Shown here piece after piece: positions 26,257 to 34,962 of a stretch of 64,000 nt of DNA. Where the stretch lies: assembly GCA_964542535.1 (NCBI GenBank), contig CAZIUE010000007.1, positions 130,113 through 194,112 of the forward strand, written 5' to 3'. The position numbers and the translations under genes were made by a program. The DNA is from Pseudopelobacter sp964542535 (GTDB taxonomy: Bacteria; Desulfobacterota; Desulfuromonadia; Geobacterales; Pseudopelobacteraceae). Each line of letters begins with the position of its first letter. The stretch's first letter is position 1. The notes below the pieces were generated by a model. It was not told where the DNA came from, searched no databases, and was given only the letters and a program-made list of their open reading frames with translations.

Positions 26257-26631
26257 ATGGCGGAAATCTATTTCACCCGGGAACACGAGTGGATCAGGCT
26301 GGAGGAGGGAATGGGGGTGGTGGGCATCAGCGGTCATGCCGCCCATGAACTGGGGGACATCACCTTCGTGGAATTGCCCCGGGTCGGTACGCGAGTCGTC
26401 CAGTTCGGGCTCCTGGGGAGCATCGAGTCGGTCAAGGCCGCCAGCGACATCTTCGCCCCGGTCTCCGGCACCGTGGTCCGGGTCAACCAGGCCCTGGAGG
26501 AGATGCCGGAGCTGGTGAACACAAGCCCCCAGGGGGAGGGGTGGCTGGCCCGCCTGAAGCTGGATGAACCGGCTGAGCTGGAGAAGCTGATGACGGAGGA
26601 TCAGTACGCCGACTACCTGAACAGCCTGTAG
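26257..26631 (+). CDS. gcvH: Glycine cleavage system H protein
   Basis: A 124-residue lipoyl carrier protein that shuttles the aminomethyl intermediate between P, T and L proteins. The lipoyl attachment site is Lys60 in GSIESVKAASD. Normal family length. GGGGAGGA precedes the ATG by about seven bases. The gene is followed nine bases later by gcvPA. Confidence 0.95.
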   Translation: MAEIYFTREHEWIRLEEGMGVVGISGHAAHELGDITFVELPRVGTRVVQFGLLGSIESVKAASDIFAPVSGTVVRVNQALEEMPELVNTSPQGEGWLARLKLDEPAELEKLMTEDQYADYLNSL

Positions 26632-26640
26632 GAGCGCGCC

Positions 26641-27987
26641 ATGGATGACAGCCATTACTGCCCCCATACGCCGGACGAACTGCGGGAGATGCTCGGCGTG
26701 ATCGGTATCCGGAGCGTTGAGGAGCTGTTCGCCTCGATCCCGCCGGAACTGCGGGCCGCGCGTTTCGCCATCCCTTCCGGCATGTCCGAGTTCGAGACCC
26801 TGGCCAGGATGCGCGATCTGGCAGGGGAGAATGTGCGGGGGATCGTCCCCTTCATCGGCGGCGGCTTCTACGACCACCTGATTCCCGCCGTGGTGCCGCA
26901 CCTGGCGGGTCGGTCGGAGTTCTCCACAGCCTATACCCCCTACCAGCCCGAGTGCTCCCAGGGTACCCTCCAGGCGCTGTTCGAGTACCAGAGTGCCATC
27001 TGCCTCCTGACCGGGCTGGACGTGGCCAACGCCTCCCTGTACGACGGCGCCACCGCCTGCGCCGAGGCGGCCCTCATGGCCCTGCGGGTCACCGGCCGCG
27101 GCAGGATCGCGGTGGACGGCTGCGTCAACCCCTTCTCCCGCCAGCTGCTGAAGACCTATCTGGGGAACCTGGACGTGGAGCTGGTGGAGATCGAACCACT
27201 GGACGGCCTGCTCAACCGCGGCGCCCTGGAGGGGATGCTGGACACCGGGCTGGCGGCCCTGCTGGTGCAGAATCCCAACTTCTTCGGCACCCTGGACGAC
27301 TTCGGCGACCTGGCGCAGCGGCTCCACGCCAACGGCTCGCTGCTGATCAGTTCCGTCTATCCGGTTTCCCTGGGGATGGTGAAGACGCCGGCCGAGATGG
27401 GGGTGGATATTGCCGTGGGGGATGGCCAGAGCCTGGGCAACCCGCTCTCCTTCGGCGGCCCCTCCTTCGGCTTCATGGCAACGCGCCGGGAGCTGGTGCG
27501 CGCCATGCCCGGCCGGGTGGTGGGAGAAACCGTGGACCGGGAGGGGAGGCGCGGCTTTGTCCTTACCCTCCAGGCCCGGGAACAGCATATCAGACGCCAG
27601 CGGGCCACCTCCAACATCTGCAGCAACCAGAGCCTGTGCGCCCTGCGGGGGGTGATCTTCCTCTCCTCCCTGGGGAAAGGGGGGATGGTGGAGCTGGCCC
27701 GCCTGAACCGGGACAAAGCCGAGTACGCCAAGACGCGCCTGGCCGAAATCCCCGGTGTCTCCATCCTCCGCTCCGCCCCCACCTTCAACGAGTTCACCGT
27801 ATCCCTCCCCGCGCCGGCCGGCATTGTCGTGTCGGCGCTCCTGCGACAGGGGGTGGCGGCCGGTGTGCCGCTCTCTCCCTATTACCGCGATTCGGAGCGG
27901 CTGATGGTGGTGACCGTGACCGAGAAGCGCAGCAGGAAGGAGATCGATCACCTGGCCCGGCTCATGGAGGTGGCGCTATGCGGCTGA
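26641..27987 (+). CDS. gcvPA: Glycine dehydrogenase (decarboxylating) subunit 1
   Basis: A 448-residue alpha subunit of the two-subunit P protein, which decarboxylates glycine with pyridoxal phosphate and loads the H protein. Family features are FIGGGFYDHLIPAVVPHL, TAYTPYQPECSQGTLQALFEYQ, GDGQSLGNPLSFGGPSFGF and the C-terminal LMEVALCG. This subunit carries the general fold but not the cofactor lysine. It overlaps gcvPB by 10 bases, implying coupled translation and stoichiometric assembly. Confidence 0.94.
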   Translation: MDDSHYCPHTPDELREMLGVIGIRSVEELFASIPPELRAARFAIPSGMSEFETLARMRDLAGENVRGIVPFIGGGFYDHLIPAVVPHLAGRSEFSTAYTPYQPECSQGTLQALFEYQSAICLLTGLDVANASLYDGATACAEAALMALRVTGRGRIAVDGCVNPFSRQLLKTYLGNLDVELVEIEPLDGLLNRGALEGMLDTGLAALLVQNPNFFGTLDDFGDLAQRLHANGSLLISSVYPVSLGMVKTPAEMGVDIAVGDGQSLGNPLSFGGPSFGFMATRRELVRAMPGRVVGETVDREGRRGFVLTLQAREQHIRRQRATSNICSNQSLCALRGVIFLSSLGKGGMVELARLNRDKAEYAKTRLAEIPGVSILRSAPTFNEFTVSLPAPAGIVVSALLRQGVAAGVPLSPYYRDSERLMVVTVTEKRSRKEIDHLARLMEVALCG

Positions 27988-29414
27988 TCTATGAAGAATC
28001 GGTTCCCGGTCGGCGCGGCCTGACCCTGCCGGCTTCGGACGTGCCCGCGGCCGAGCCGCTTCCCGCTGAACTAGCCCGCAGGGAGGCGGCGGAACTCCCC
28101 GAGGTGTCCGAACTGGATCTGGTGCGGCACTTCACCACCCTCTCCCGCATGAACTACTCGGTTGATACCCACTTCTATCCCCTGGGCTCCTGCACCATGA
28201 AGTACAACCCCAAGGTCCTGGAGGACGGGGCCCTGCTGTTCGAGCCGTTTCATCCCATGACAGCGCTCCTGCCCGGAGGGGAAGCGTTCTGCCAGGGGAG
28301 CCTGGGGCTGCTCTACGACCTGGGGCAGCTTCTGGCGGAGATCACCGGCATGGACGAGGTCTCCTGTCAGCCGCTGGCCGGTGCCCAGGGGGAACTGGCC
28401 GGCATCATGCTCATCGCCGCCTGGCAGCGGGCCCGGGGGGAGGGGAGGCGCTACGTGCTGGTTCCGGATTCGTCCCACGGCACCAATCCCGCTTCGGCCG
28501 CCATGGCCGGCTTCGAGATCATCACCGTTCCCAGCGACTCCCAGGGGGACATGGATCTGGAGCTGTTCACACAAGCCATGAACGACCGGGTGGCGGCGGT
28601 GATGATGACCTGTCCCAACACCCTGGGGCTGTTCAACCCCCGCATCAGGGAGATCTGCGACATCGCCCACGCCCACGGCGCCCTGATGTACTACGACGGC
28701 GCCAACCTGAACGCCATTCTGGGCAGGGTGCGGCCGGGGGACCTGGGCTTCGATGTGGTTCACCTCAACCTGCACAAGACCTTTGCCACGCCCCATGGCG
28801 GCGGTGGACCGGGTGCCGGTCCCCTGGGGGTCAGGGGGGAGCTGGTCCCCTTCCTGCCTCTGCCGCGGGTCTGCATGAACGAGCAGGGAACGCTGTACCT
28901 GGAGACGGAGTCGGGCCGCTCCATCGGCCGCTGCGCGCAGTTCTACGGCAATTTCGGCATTCTGGCCAGGGCCTACGCCTACATCACCATGCTCGGCCGC
29001 CAGGGGCTGTCGAGGGTGTCCGAGGGGGCGGTGTTGAACGCCAACTACCTGAGGGCCCGCCTCAAGGAGCGGTATCGACTCCCCCACGATCAGCCCTGCA
29101 TGCACGAGTGCGTGTTTTCCGCCGCTCACCAGCTGACCCATGGCGTTCACGCCCATGATATTGCCAAGTACTTGATCGACAAGGGTTTCCATCCGCCCAC
29201 GGTCTATTTTCCCCTGAACGTCAGGGAGGCAATCATGATCGAGCCGACCGAGACCGAGAGCAAGGCCACGCTGGATGCCTTTGTTGATGCCATGGTCGAG
29301 GCGGCCGGATTGGCCGAGAGCGACCCGCGGGCGCTCCGGGACGCGCCGCTGACCATGCCGGTGTCGCGGCTGGACGAGACCAGGGCGGCCCGGGAGCCCA
29401 GGCTGCGCTGGTGA
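27978..29414 (+). CDS. gcvPB: Glycine dehydrogenase (decarboxylating) subunit 2
   Basis: A 478-residue beta subunit of the P protein. The pyridoxal phosphate lysine is Lys267 in LNLHKTFATPHGGGGPGAG. Other landmarks are YSVDTHFYPLGSCTMKYNPK and LVPDSSHGTNPASAAM. The ATG at 27978 lies within the last codons of gcvPA. It is the last gene of the gcvH-gcvPA-gcvPB set and converges on ribE with a 33-base gap. Confidence 0.94.
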   Translation: MRLIYEESVPGRRGLTLPASDVPAAEPLPAELARREAAELPEVSELDLVRHFTTLSRMNYSVDTHFYPLGSCTMKYNPKVLEDGALLFEPFHPMTALLPGGEAFCQGSLGLLYDLGQLLAEITGMDEVSCQPLAGAQGELAGIMLIAAWQRARGEGRRYVLVPDSSHGTNPASAAMAGFEIITVPSDSQGDMDLELFTQAMNDRVAAVMMTCPNTLGLFNPRIREICDIAHAHGALMYYDGANLNAILGRVRPGDLGFDVVHLNLHKTFATPHGGGGPGAGPLGVRGELVPFLPLPRVCMNEQGTLYLETESGRSIGRCAQFYGNFGILARAYAYITMLGRQGLSRVSEGAVLNANYLRARLKERYRLPHDQPCMHECVFSAAHQLTHGVHAHDIAKYLIDKGFHPPTVYFPLNVREAIMIEPTETESKATLDAFVDAMVEAAGLAESDPRALRDAPLTMPVSRLDETRAAREPRLRW

Positions 29415-29447
29415 AGGGTGCGAGGGGTGAGGGGGGTGAGGGGAAAC
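29415..29447. repeat. GAGGGGTGAGG low-complexity spacer between gcvPB and ribE
   Basis: Tandem GTGAGGGG-like words fill the convergent gap. The same motif, in either orientation, occurs at about 10735-10775 and 44101-44165. Confidence 0.5.
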
Positions 29448-30089
29448 CTACAGGAAACCGTTCTCGGCCAGGGAGCGCATGCTCAAGGGGGCGCCGGATT
29501 TCCAGGGCTGGGTCAGACGCTCCACGTATTTCCCGATGATGTCGGTTTCGATGTTGACGTCGGTGCCCGGCCGCAGACGGTGCAGGGTGGTGCGGGCCAG
29601 GGTATGGGGGATGATGTTGACCGAGAAGCCGTCCCTGCCGACGTTGTTGACCGTCAGGCTGATGCCGTCAATGCACACCGAACCCTTGACCACCAGGTAG
29701 CGGGAGTTTTCAGACGGGAGGGTGAATTCCAGAACATGGTGTTGCGAGGTCTCCCCCCTGCGCGCCAGACGGCCGACGCAGTCCACATGGCCGGTGACGA
29801 TGTGCCCCCCCAGGCGGTCTCCCATACGCAGGGCCCGCTCCAGGTTGACCAGACCGCCGCTGGTCAGGCCGCCCAGGGTCGTGGCGGTGAGTGATTCGGG
29901 AGATACGTCGAAGGTCAGCGCTCCGGTCTGCTTTTCGGTGACGGTCAGGCAGGCCCCGTTGACGGCCACCGAGTCGCCGATGGCGATCTCATCCAGGGGG
30001 AGGGTCGTTGCCACCCGCAGCAGGCCGGCCTTGCCGCGCCGTTCAAAGGCGGTCACCCGCCCGGTGTCTTCGATCAGGCCGGTAAACAT
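29448..30089 (-). CDS. ribE: Riboflavin synthase alpha chain
   Basis: A 213-residue enzyme that dismutates two 6,7-dimethyl-8-ribityllumazines to riboflavin. It shows the internal duplication typical of the family: MFTGLIEDTGRV... with VNGACLTV in the first half and IDGISLTVN in the second. The start overlaps the end of ribD by 16 bases. ribBA and ribH, which often follow in related genomes, are not here; the unit ends against gcvPB. Confidence 0.94.
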   Translation of the reverse strand: MFTGLIEDTGRVTAFERRGKAGLLRVATTLPLDEIAIGDSVAVNGACLTVTEKQTGALTFDVSPESLTATTLGGLTSGGLVNLERALRMGDRLGGHIVTGHVDCVGRLARRGETSQHHVLEFTLPSENSRYLVVKGSVCIDGISLTVNNVGRDGFSVNIIPHTLARTTLHRLRPGTDVNIETDIIGKYVERLTQPWKSGAPLSMRSLAENGFL

Positions 30090-31177
30090 GGCGCCTCCGG
30101 TCGGGCATGCACGACGATGTCCACGCCGCTGCGGCCCACGTTCGTAATGTTCAGCCTGGATGCCTGCTCCATGTCGGTCCTGCCCACCAGGTTGAAGGGT
30201 GAAAATCCGTCGCTTCCCAGGAGTTTCGGGGCCATGAAGAAGACGAATTCGTCGATCAGCCCTTGTTCCAGCATGCTTCCCGCCAGGCGTCCCCCCCCTT
30301 CCAGGAGGATCGACTGAATCCCCCGTTCACCAAGGCCGCGCAGCAGATCCCCGAGGCAGACATGCCCACGGTCGTTCCGGCAGACCATGACGGCGGCCCC
30401 CAGCCGCAGGTAGCGCTGGTGCATGGAAGGATCGGACTCCGTGGTGGCGATGAGGGTGGCGGCCGCGCTGCCGTCGTTGAGGAGCCGGGCGCTCTCCGGG
30501 GTGCGCAGGCGCGTGTCCACCACCACCCTGAGCGGATTTCTGCCCCTCAGGTGGCGCACCGTCAGCTGCGGGTCGTCGGCGATGACCGTGTCCACGCCGA
30601 CCATGACCGCATCCATGCGGGACCGCATGCGATGCACCTCCGTGCGCGATGTCTGGCAGCTGATCCAGCGCGAGGCGCCGCTAGCGGTGGCGATCTTGCC
30701 GTCAAGGGTCATGGCGCACTTGTAGGTGACGTGGGGCATGCCGGTGGTGATCTGTTTGATGAAGGGGCGGTTCAGGTCGCGGCACTCCTCTTCCAGGATG
30801 CCGCGGACCACCTCTATACCGGCTGCTTCGAGCTCGGCCAGGCCGCCGCCGCTCACCCGGGGGTTGGGATCGGCCATGCCGGCCACCACTCTCCTTACCC
30901 CAGCCCGGATCAGGGCCTGGCTGCACGGTGGGGTCTTGCCGGTGTGGCAGCAGGGCTCCAGGGTCACGTACACGTCTGCGCCCCGGGCGTGTTCCCCCGC
31001 CATCTCCAGGGCATGGATTTCGGCATGGGGGGTGCCCGCCTTTTTGTGCCAGCCCGTACCGACAATGACCCCGTTCCTGACGATGACGCATCCCACCGCC
31101 GGGTTGGGGGACGTCCTGCCGAGGCCCCGGCGGGCCAGGGCCAGGGCCCGTTTCATGTGCCTGACGTCATCGGTCAT
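30074..31177 (-). CDS. ribD: Bifunctional riboflavin deaminase/reductase
   Basis: A 367-residue enzyme for the second and third steps of riboflavin synthesis. The N-terminal deaminase has the zinc motifs HAEIHALEMAG and PCCHTGKTPPC. The C-terminal reductase (about 150-360) contains KCAMTLDGKIATASGASRWI and the NADPH-site ILLEGGGRLAGSML. The ATG at 31177 forms an ATGA overlap with the nrdR stop; the much longer open frame upstream is an artefact of the overlapping nrdR gene. Normal length for RibD. Confidence 0.94.
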   Translation of the reverse strand: MTDDVRHMKRALALARRGLGRTSPNPAVGCVIVRNGVIVGTGWHKKAGTPHAEIHALEMAGEHARGADVYVTLEPCCHTGKTPPCSQALIRAGVRRVVAGMADPNPRVSGGGLAELEAAGIEVVRGILEEECRDLNRPFIKQITTGMPHVTYKCAMTLDGKIATASGASRWISCQTSRTEVHRMRSRMDAVMVGVDTVIADDPQLTVRHLRGRNPLRVVVDTRLRTPESARLLNDGSAAATLIATTESDPSMHQRYLRLGAAVMVCRNDRGHVCLGDLLRGLGERGIQSILLEGGGRLAGSMLEQGLIDEFVFFMAPKLLGSDGFSPFNLVGRTDMEQASRLNITNVGRSGVDIVVHARPEAPCLPA

Positions 31178-31626
31178 TTCTTGAGCAGCTCCTGCAACTC
31201 CTGCATGAATTCGTTGATATCGCGGAAGGAACGGTACACCGAGGCAAAGCGCACGTAGGCCACTTCGTCCAGGTCGTGCAGTTCCTTCATGATCCATTCG
31301 CCGATCAGGGTGGTGGAGATCTCCTTCTCCGACGACTCCTGCAGGCGGGTCTCCAGGCGGTCCACCAGTCGCTCGATCACCTCCACGGAGATGGGGCGCT
31401 TCTCGCAGGCCTTCTTGATGCCGGAGATGATCTTGGTCCGCTCGAACGGTTCGCGGCGGCCGTCCTTCTTGAGCACCAGCGGCAGCATCTCCTCGATGCG
31501 TTCGTGGGTCGTGAAGCGCTTGGCGCACTGTTCGCATTCGCGCCGCCTGCGAATGCCGCTCCCCCCCTTGTCGGGCCGGGAATCCACCACCTTGCTGTCG
31601 GAATTGCCGCAGAACGGGCATCTCAT
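31174..31626 (-). CDS. nrdR: Transcriptional repressor NrdR
   Basis: A 150-residue ATP/dATP-sensing repressor of ribonucleotide reductase genes. The zinc ribbon uses Cys3, Cys6, Cys31 and Cys34 (MRCPFCG...RRRECEQC), and an ATP-cone domain follows from about residue 46 (PLVLKKDGRREPF). Start and stop codons overlap both neighbours (ATGA twice), so it is part of a dCMP deaminase-nrdR-ribD-ribE operon, a gene order familiar in Geobacterales. Confidence 0.95.
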   Translation of the reverse strand: MRCPFCGNSDSKVVDSRPDKGGSGIRRRRECEQCAKRFTTHERIEEMLPLVLKKDGRREPFERTKIISGIKKACEKRPISVEVIERLVDRLETRLQESSEKEISTTLIGEWIMKELHDLDEVAYVRFASVYRSFRDINEFMQELQELLKK

Positions 31627-32090
31627 GGCTCAGCCTCCTCGCGTTCCTCCGGAAAGTGGACCAGTTCGATTCCCGATTCGGCAATCATCTCCCGGGCCAG
31701 GTCGTCGGCGTACCCCTCGGAGAAGACCACCCGCCGTATGCCGGCGTTGATCAGCATCTTGGTGCAGATCACGCAGGGCATGGTGGTGCAGTAGAGTGTC
31801 GCGCCGTCGATGTTGACCCCGTGGCGGGCTGCCTGGATGATGGCGTTCTGCTCGGCGTGCAGACCGCGGCAGAGCTCGTGCCGCTCCCCCGAGGGAACCT
31901 TCAGGCGCTCCCGCAGGCAGCCGGCCTCGCTGCAATGGCTGATGCCCGACGGCGCGCCGTTGTAGCCGGTGGCCAGGATGTTGCGTTCCTTGACCAGGAG
32001 CGCTCCCACGCAGCGCCGCAGGCAGGTGGAGCGGGTAGCCACCAGGTGGGTTATGTCGATGAAGTATCTGTCCCAGGAGGGGCGTTGCAT
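31623..32090 (-). CDS. dCMP deaminase
   Basis: A 155-residue zinc-dependent deoxycytidylate deaminase (ComEB-like) producing dUMP for thymidylate synthesis. Zinc ligands are in GLHAEQNAII and TTMPCVICTKML. The ATG at 32090 has AAGGAA about 10 bases upstream and begins the standard MQRPSWDRYFIDITHLVATRS region; the longer frame is unlikely. It is first gene of the operon with nrdR, ribD and ribE, divergent from the NtrC-type regulator across a 211-base gap. Confidence 0.92.
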   Translation of the reverse strand: MQRPSWDRYFIDITHLVATRSTCLRRCVGALLVKERNILATGYNGAPSGISHCSEAGCLRERLKVPSGERHELCRGLHAEQNAIIQAARHGVNIDGATLYCTTMPCVICTKMLINAGIRRVVFSEGYADDLAREMIAESGIELVHFPEEREEAEP

Positions 32091-32301
32091 GGGAGTCGTA
32101 TTCCTTCCGGTCGCGAATGTGCCGGCCACGTTACCCCAGTCTCGCAATCAGGTCAATACGGGAATGGCGCCGATGGCCGCTCGAACGGGCGTGGTCGCGG
32201 GGGATGGACAAATGGGGGGATATGCGTGATACTCTGTTCGGTGCGGCCCGGCCGTTTCAGCGGTCCGGGTATTTCCCTGTTCCGAGGTACCGTTTTCCAT
32301 T

Positions 32302-34020
32302 ATGCAACCATCCAGTTTCCGTATACTGCTCGTTGACGATGAGGAGGGGATCCGCTTCACCCTGGGATGCCTGCTCAAGAAAGAAGGCTTCCTGGTGGAG
32401 GTCGCGGCGGGGCGCGGAGAGGCCCTGGCTCTTTTGGCTGCCGCCCCCTTTGACCTGGCCCTGGTGGACATCATGCTCTCCGGAGAGAACGGCATGGGGC
32501 TTCTGGGGGACATCAAGAGCACGTATCCGGCCACCCAGGTGATCATGATTACCGGTCGCCCCGAGGTGGATACGGCTGCTGAAGCGGTCCGGCTGGGGGC
32601 CTTCGACTACCTCACCAAGCCGATCCGGCACGAGACCCTCATGGCGGTCAGCCGCCACGCCCTGAGCGCCAAAAAGATGAACGATGAGCGGGAGCTGTAC
32701 CGCGCCAATCTGGACGCCATCTTCCGCACCGTTACGGATTCCATCCTGATGGTTGACCGGGAGGGGCGGCTGGCCCAGTTCAACACGGCGGCCGGAAACC
32801 AGTGCGGGCTGAGCGCCGACATGATCGGTAAGGATCTTGCCACTCTGTGTCTGGCCTGTAACGGCAGGTGCACCGCTACCCTGCTGGAGACACTGCATCA
32901 CAACTCCCCCCGCGAAGTGCGGCGCTTCGAGTGTAGCAACCGGGAGGGGAAACCGCGCGTTGCCTCTCTCTTCTCCACGCCGGTGGTGGATGCTGATGGC
33001 TCGGTGGATGGCGCGGTGGCAGTGATTCACGATGAAACGCGCCTGGTGGACCTGGAGCGTTCCCTGAGGACCAGGAGCACCTACCACAACATCGTCGGTA
33101 ACTCCCTCCCCATGCAGCGCCTGTTCTCCCTGATCGAGGCCCTCGCCGACGTGCCCACCACGGTCCTGATCAACGGCGAGAGCGGAACCGGCAAGGAGTT
33201 GGTGGCTGCCGCGCTCCACGCCACCGGCGTTCGCGCCCGCGGACCCTTCGTGAAGGTCAACTGCTCGGCCCTTTCCGAGTCGCTCCTGGAGAGCGAGCTG
33301 TTCGGACACGTGCGCGGGGCCTTTACCGGCGCCATTTCCGATAAGGTCGGCCGCTTCCAGAAGGCCCACGGCGGGACGCTTTTTCTGGACGAGATCGGCG
33401 ACATATCACCGGCGGTACAGATGCGCCTTCTGAGGGTCCTGCAGGAAAGCGAGTTCGAGCGGGTGGGGGAGTCCACGCCCATCAAGGTCGATGTGCGCAT
33501 CATCGCCGCGACCAACCAGAACCTGGCGGACAAGGTCGGCCAGGGAACGTTCCGCCAGGACCTGTTCTACCGCCTCAACGTGGTCCGGCTGGTGCTGCCG
33601 GCACTCCGGGAACGCCTGGATGATCTTGAACTGCTGGTGGCACACTTCATCGCCAAGTTCAACGTCAAGTTCGGCCGGGACATTACCGGTGTTTCCAGCG
33701 ATGTCATGGCCGTCTTCCGCCGCCACGACTGGCCCGGCAACGTGCGCGAACTGGAGCACGCCATCGAACATGCCAGCATTCTTTGCACGTCCGATATCAT
33801 TTCCCTCTCCGATCTTCCCCAGGATCTGCTGGATGCCCTGCGCAGTCGCGGGGCTGGACCGGTCGATGTTCCCGCGGATTCCCCGTCCCCCCGGCCGCGT
33901 CTCACCCTGGAGGAGGCCCTGGCGATGACCGGCGGCAACAAGAGCCGCGCCGCCGATCTGCTGGGAATCAGCCGCCGTACGGTGTACCGCCACCTGGAAG
34001 AGTGCGGGGCGGCAAAATAA
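32302..34020 (+). CDS. Sigma-54-dependent response regulator (receiver-PAS-AAA-Fis)
   Basis: A 572-residue NtrC-family activator. The receiver (1-120) has the acidic pair in LVDDEEG, phospho-acceptor Asp56 in LVDIMLSGENG, and Lys in LTKPI. A PAS domain (about 130-250) carries a CLACNGRC cysteine cluster. The AAA domain (about 265-500) has Walker A GESGTGKE and the sigma-54 contact loop GAFTGA. The C-terminal Fis-type helix-turn-helix reads NKSRAADLLGISRRTVYRHL. The start lacks a strong ribosome site (GAGG is 13 bases away). It lies directly upstream of TGTGACA palindromes and a sigma-54-like promoter leading into the chemotaxis genes, which are its likely targets. The histidine kinase at 39.6 kb is a possible partner. 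Confidence 0.93.
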   Translation: MQPSSFRILLVDDEEGIRFTLGCLLKKEGFLVEVAAGRGEALALLAAAPFDLALVDIMLSGENGMGLLGDIKSTYPATQVIMITGRPEVDTAAEAVRLGAFDYLTKPIRHETLMAVSRHALSAKKMNDERELYRANLDAIFRTVTDSILMVDREGRLAQFNTAAGNQCGLSADMIGKDLATLCLACNGRCTATLLETLHHNSPREVRRFECSNREGKPRVASLFSTPVVDADGSVDGAVAVIHDETRLVDLERSLRTRSTYHNIVGNSLPMQRLFSLIEALADVPTTVLINGESGTGKELVAAALHATGVRARGPFVKVNCSALSESLLESELFGHVRGAFTGAISDKVGRFQKAHGGTLFLDEIGDISPAVQMRLLRVLQESEFERVGESTPIKVDVRIIAATNQNLADKVGQGTFRQDLFYRLNVVRLVLPALRERLDDLELLVAHFIAKFNVKFGRDITGVSSDVMAVFRRHDWPGNVRELEHAIEHASILCTSDIISLSDLPQDLLDALRSRGAGPVDVPADSPSPRPRLTLEEALAMTGGNKSRAADLLGISRRTVYRHLEECGAAK

Positions 34021-34161
34021 CCTCAGGTCGAACGGGCTTCGATAGATGGAGTCCGGTATCCGTTCATTCCCTCCTCGTGCAGGACCGTTTGTTCCCCTGA
34101 TCGCTGGCCGTTGCCGAAATCCGTGCGTTGCGCCGTCCCCGGCACGTCCTGCTCGTTCCGG

Positions 34162-34175
34162 TGTGACATGACACA
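34162..34175. promoter_or_regulatory. Operator-like site 1 (TGTGACATGACACA)
   Basis: A 14-base near-palindrome, with the two half-sites differing at one position. It shares its TGTGACA half-site with the adjacent longer palindrome and is spaced 22 bases centre to centre from it, about two helical turns. Confidence 0.6.
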
Positions 34176-34177
34176 AC

Positions 34178-34203
34178 TCCCGGTGTGACATGTCACACCG
34201 GGA
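34178..34203. promoter_or_regulatory. Operator-like site 2, a 26-base perfect palindrome
   Basis: A perfect 26-base palindrome centred between 34190 and 34191, with core TGTGACATGTCACA and flanks TCCCGG/CCGGGA. No T-run follows and there is no loop, so a protein-binding site is more likely than a terminator. It is the best candidate enhancer for the NtrC-type regulator encoded upstream. Confidence 0.7.
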
Positions 34204-34204
34204 C

Positions 34205-34215
34205 AGTGTGACACT
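34205..34215. promoter_or_regulatory. Operator-like site 3 (AGTGTGACACT)
   Basis: An 11-base palindrome with another TGTGACA half-site, centred about 20 bases after site 2, roughly two helical turns. Confidence 0.5.
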
Positions 34216-34330
34216 CTCCTTTCTGTAGTGCTCCCCCTTTCTACCTACGCATTGCGTTTACCTCCATATTTCTTCTTCCAAGTCCGCCGGCACGCGCTTC
34301 GGCGGCTTTTACCCGTTCTGTCCGCTACGT

Positions 34331-34346
34331 TGGCACAAGAGTTGAA
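34331..34346 (+). promoter_or_regulatory. Sigma-54-like promoter upstream of cheW
   Basis: TGGCAC-N5-TTGAA has the correct 12-base GG-to-(G)C spacing of -24/-12 promoters, but has GA instead of GC at -12. It lies 63 bases before the cheW start and downstream of the palindromic sites. Confidence 0.5.
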
Positions 34347-34408
34347 AACGACGCGTGGCGACGAAGCGTGGCTTTCATGACGACGGAACCGGAAGGGGGG
34401 ACGATTCA

Positions 34409-34936
34409 ATGGTTGAAGAGTTGCAGACGACCCAGTACCTCACGTTTGTTCTCGACAGCGAGGTCTTTGCCGTTGATGTGGCCAGGGTCCGGGAGATCCT
34501 GGAGTATACGACGGTCACCAAGGTGCCCAGGACGGAGAGGTACATGCGCGGCGTGATCAATCTCCGCGGCAGCGTGGTGCCGGTGGTTGAAATGCGGGTG
34601 CTGTTCGGGCTTCCCGAAGCGGATACCACCATCAATACCTGTATCATTGTCATGGAGATCGCCACCGGAGGCTCATCCCTGGTCATGGGGGCGCTGGCCG
34701 ATTCGGTGCGCGAGGTCATGGAACTGGATCCGGCTCAGATCGAAGCGGCTCCCCGGGTGGGATCACGGGTCGATACGGATTTTATCAGGGGTATGGGCAA
34801 GCAGAACGACGAGTTTGTCATGATTCTCGATATCGACCGGATGCTGCCGGACGAGTCAGCGGACTCTCTCGTGGATATGGGGAGTATGGCGGCGTCCTTG
34901 GATGAAACCGGACTGATGGCAGTGGGCGGGGCATGA
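34409..34936 (+). CDS. cheW: Chemotaxis coupling protein CheW
   Basis: A 175-residue scaffold protein that links receptors to CheA. It is a single CheW domain: YLTFVLDSEVFAVDVARVREIL, then RYMRGVINLRGSVVPVVEMR and a C-terminal DFIRGMGKQNDEFVMILDIDRML. The ATG at 34409 follows GGAAGGGGGG; the longer frame is unlikely. It has a 20-residue tail beyond the usual domain. It is first gene of the chemotaxis cluster, 26 bases before the large receptor, and similar to the second CheW at 48.3 kb. Confidence 0.94.
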   Translation: MVEELQTTQYLTFVLDSEVFAVDVARVREILEYTTVTKVPRTERYMRGVINLRGSVVPVVEMRVLFGLPEADTTINTCIIVMEIATGGSSLVMGALADSVREVMELDPAQIEAAPRVGSRVDTDFIRGMGKQNDEFVMILDIDRMLPDESADSLVDMGSMAASLDETGLMAVGGA

Positions 34937-34962
34937 AAATTACGGCAAAGGAGAATACACAC

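Larger units (their letters stand above)
34021..34408 (+). promoter_or_regulatory. Regulatory intergenic region ahead of the chemotaxis cluster
   Basis: This 388-base gap holds no gene. It contains three TGTGACA-type sites (34162-34215) and, about 115 bases further on, a sigma-54-like promoter (34331-34346). The cheW ribosome site GGAAGGGGGG is at 34391-34400. This spacing is typical of enhancer-dependent promoters. Confidence 0.6.

Noticed and set aside
26182..27951. 589-codon open frame on the minus strand
   Set aside because: Antisense to gcvH and gcvPA, both of which are certain.
31178..31684. Long N-terminal extension of RibD
   Set aside because: The extension overlaps nrdR out of frame; the ATGA overlap at 31177 and the normal family length identify the true start.
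34178..34203. Perfect palindrome as a terminator of the NtrC-type gene
   Set aside because: It has no loop and no T-run, shares half-sites with its neighbours and lies about 160 bases past the stop, so an operator fits better.
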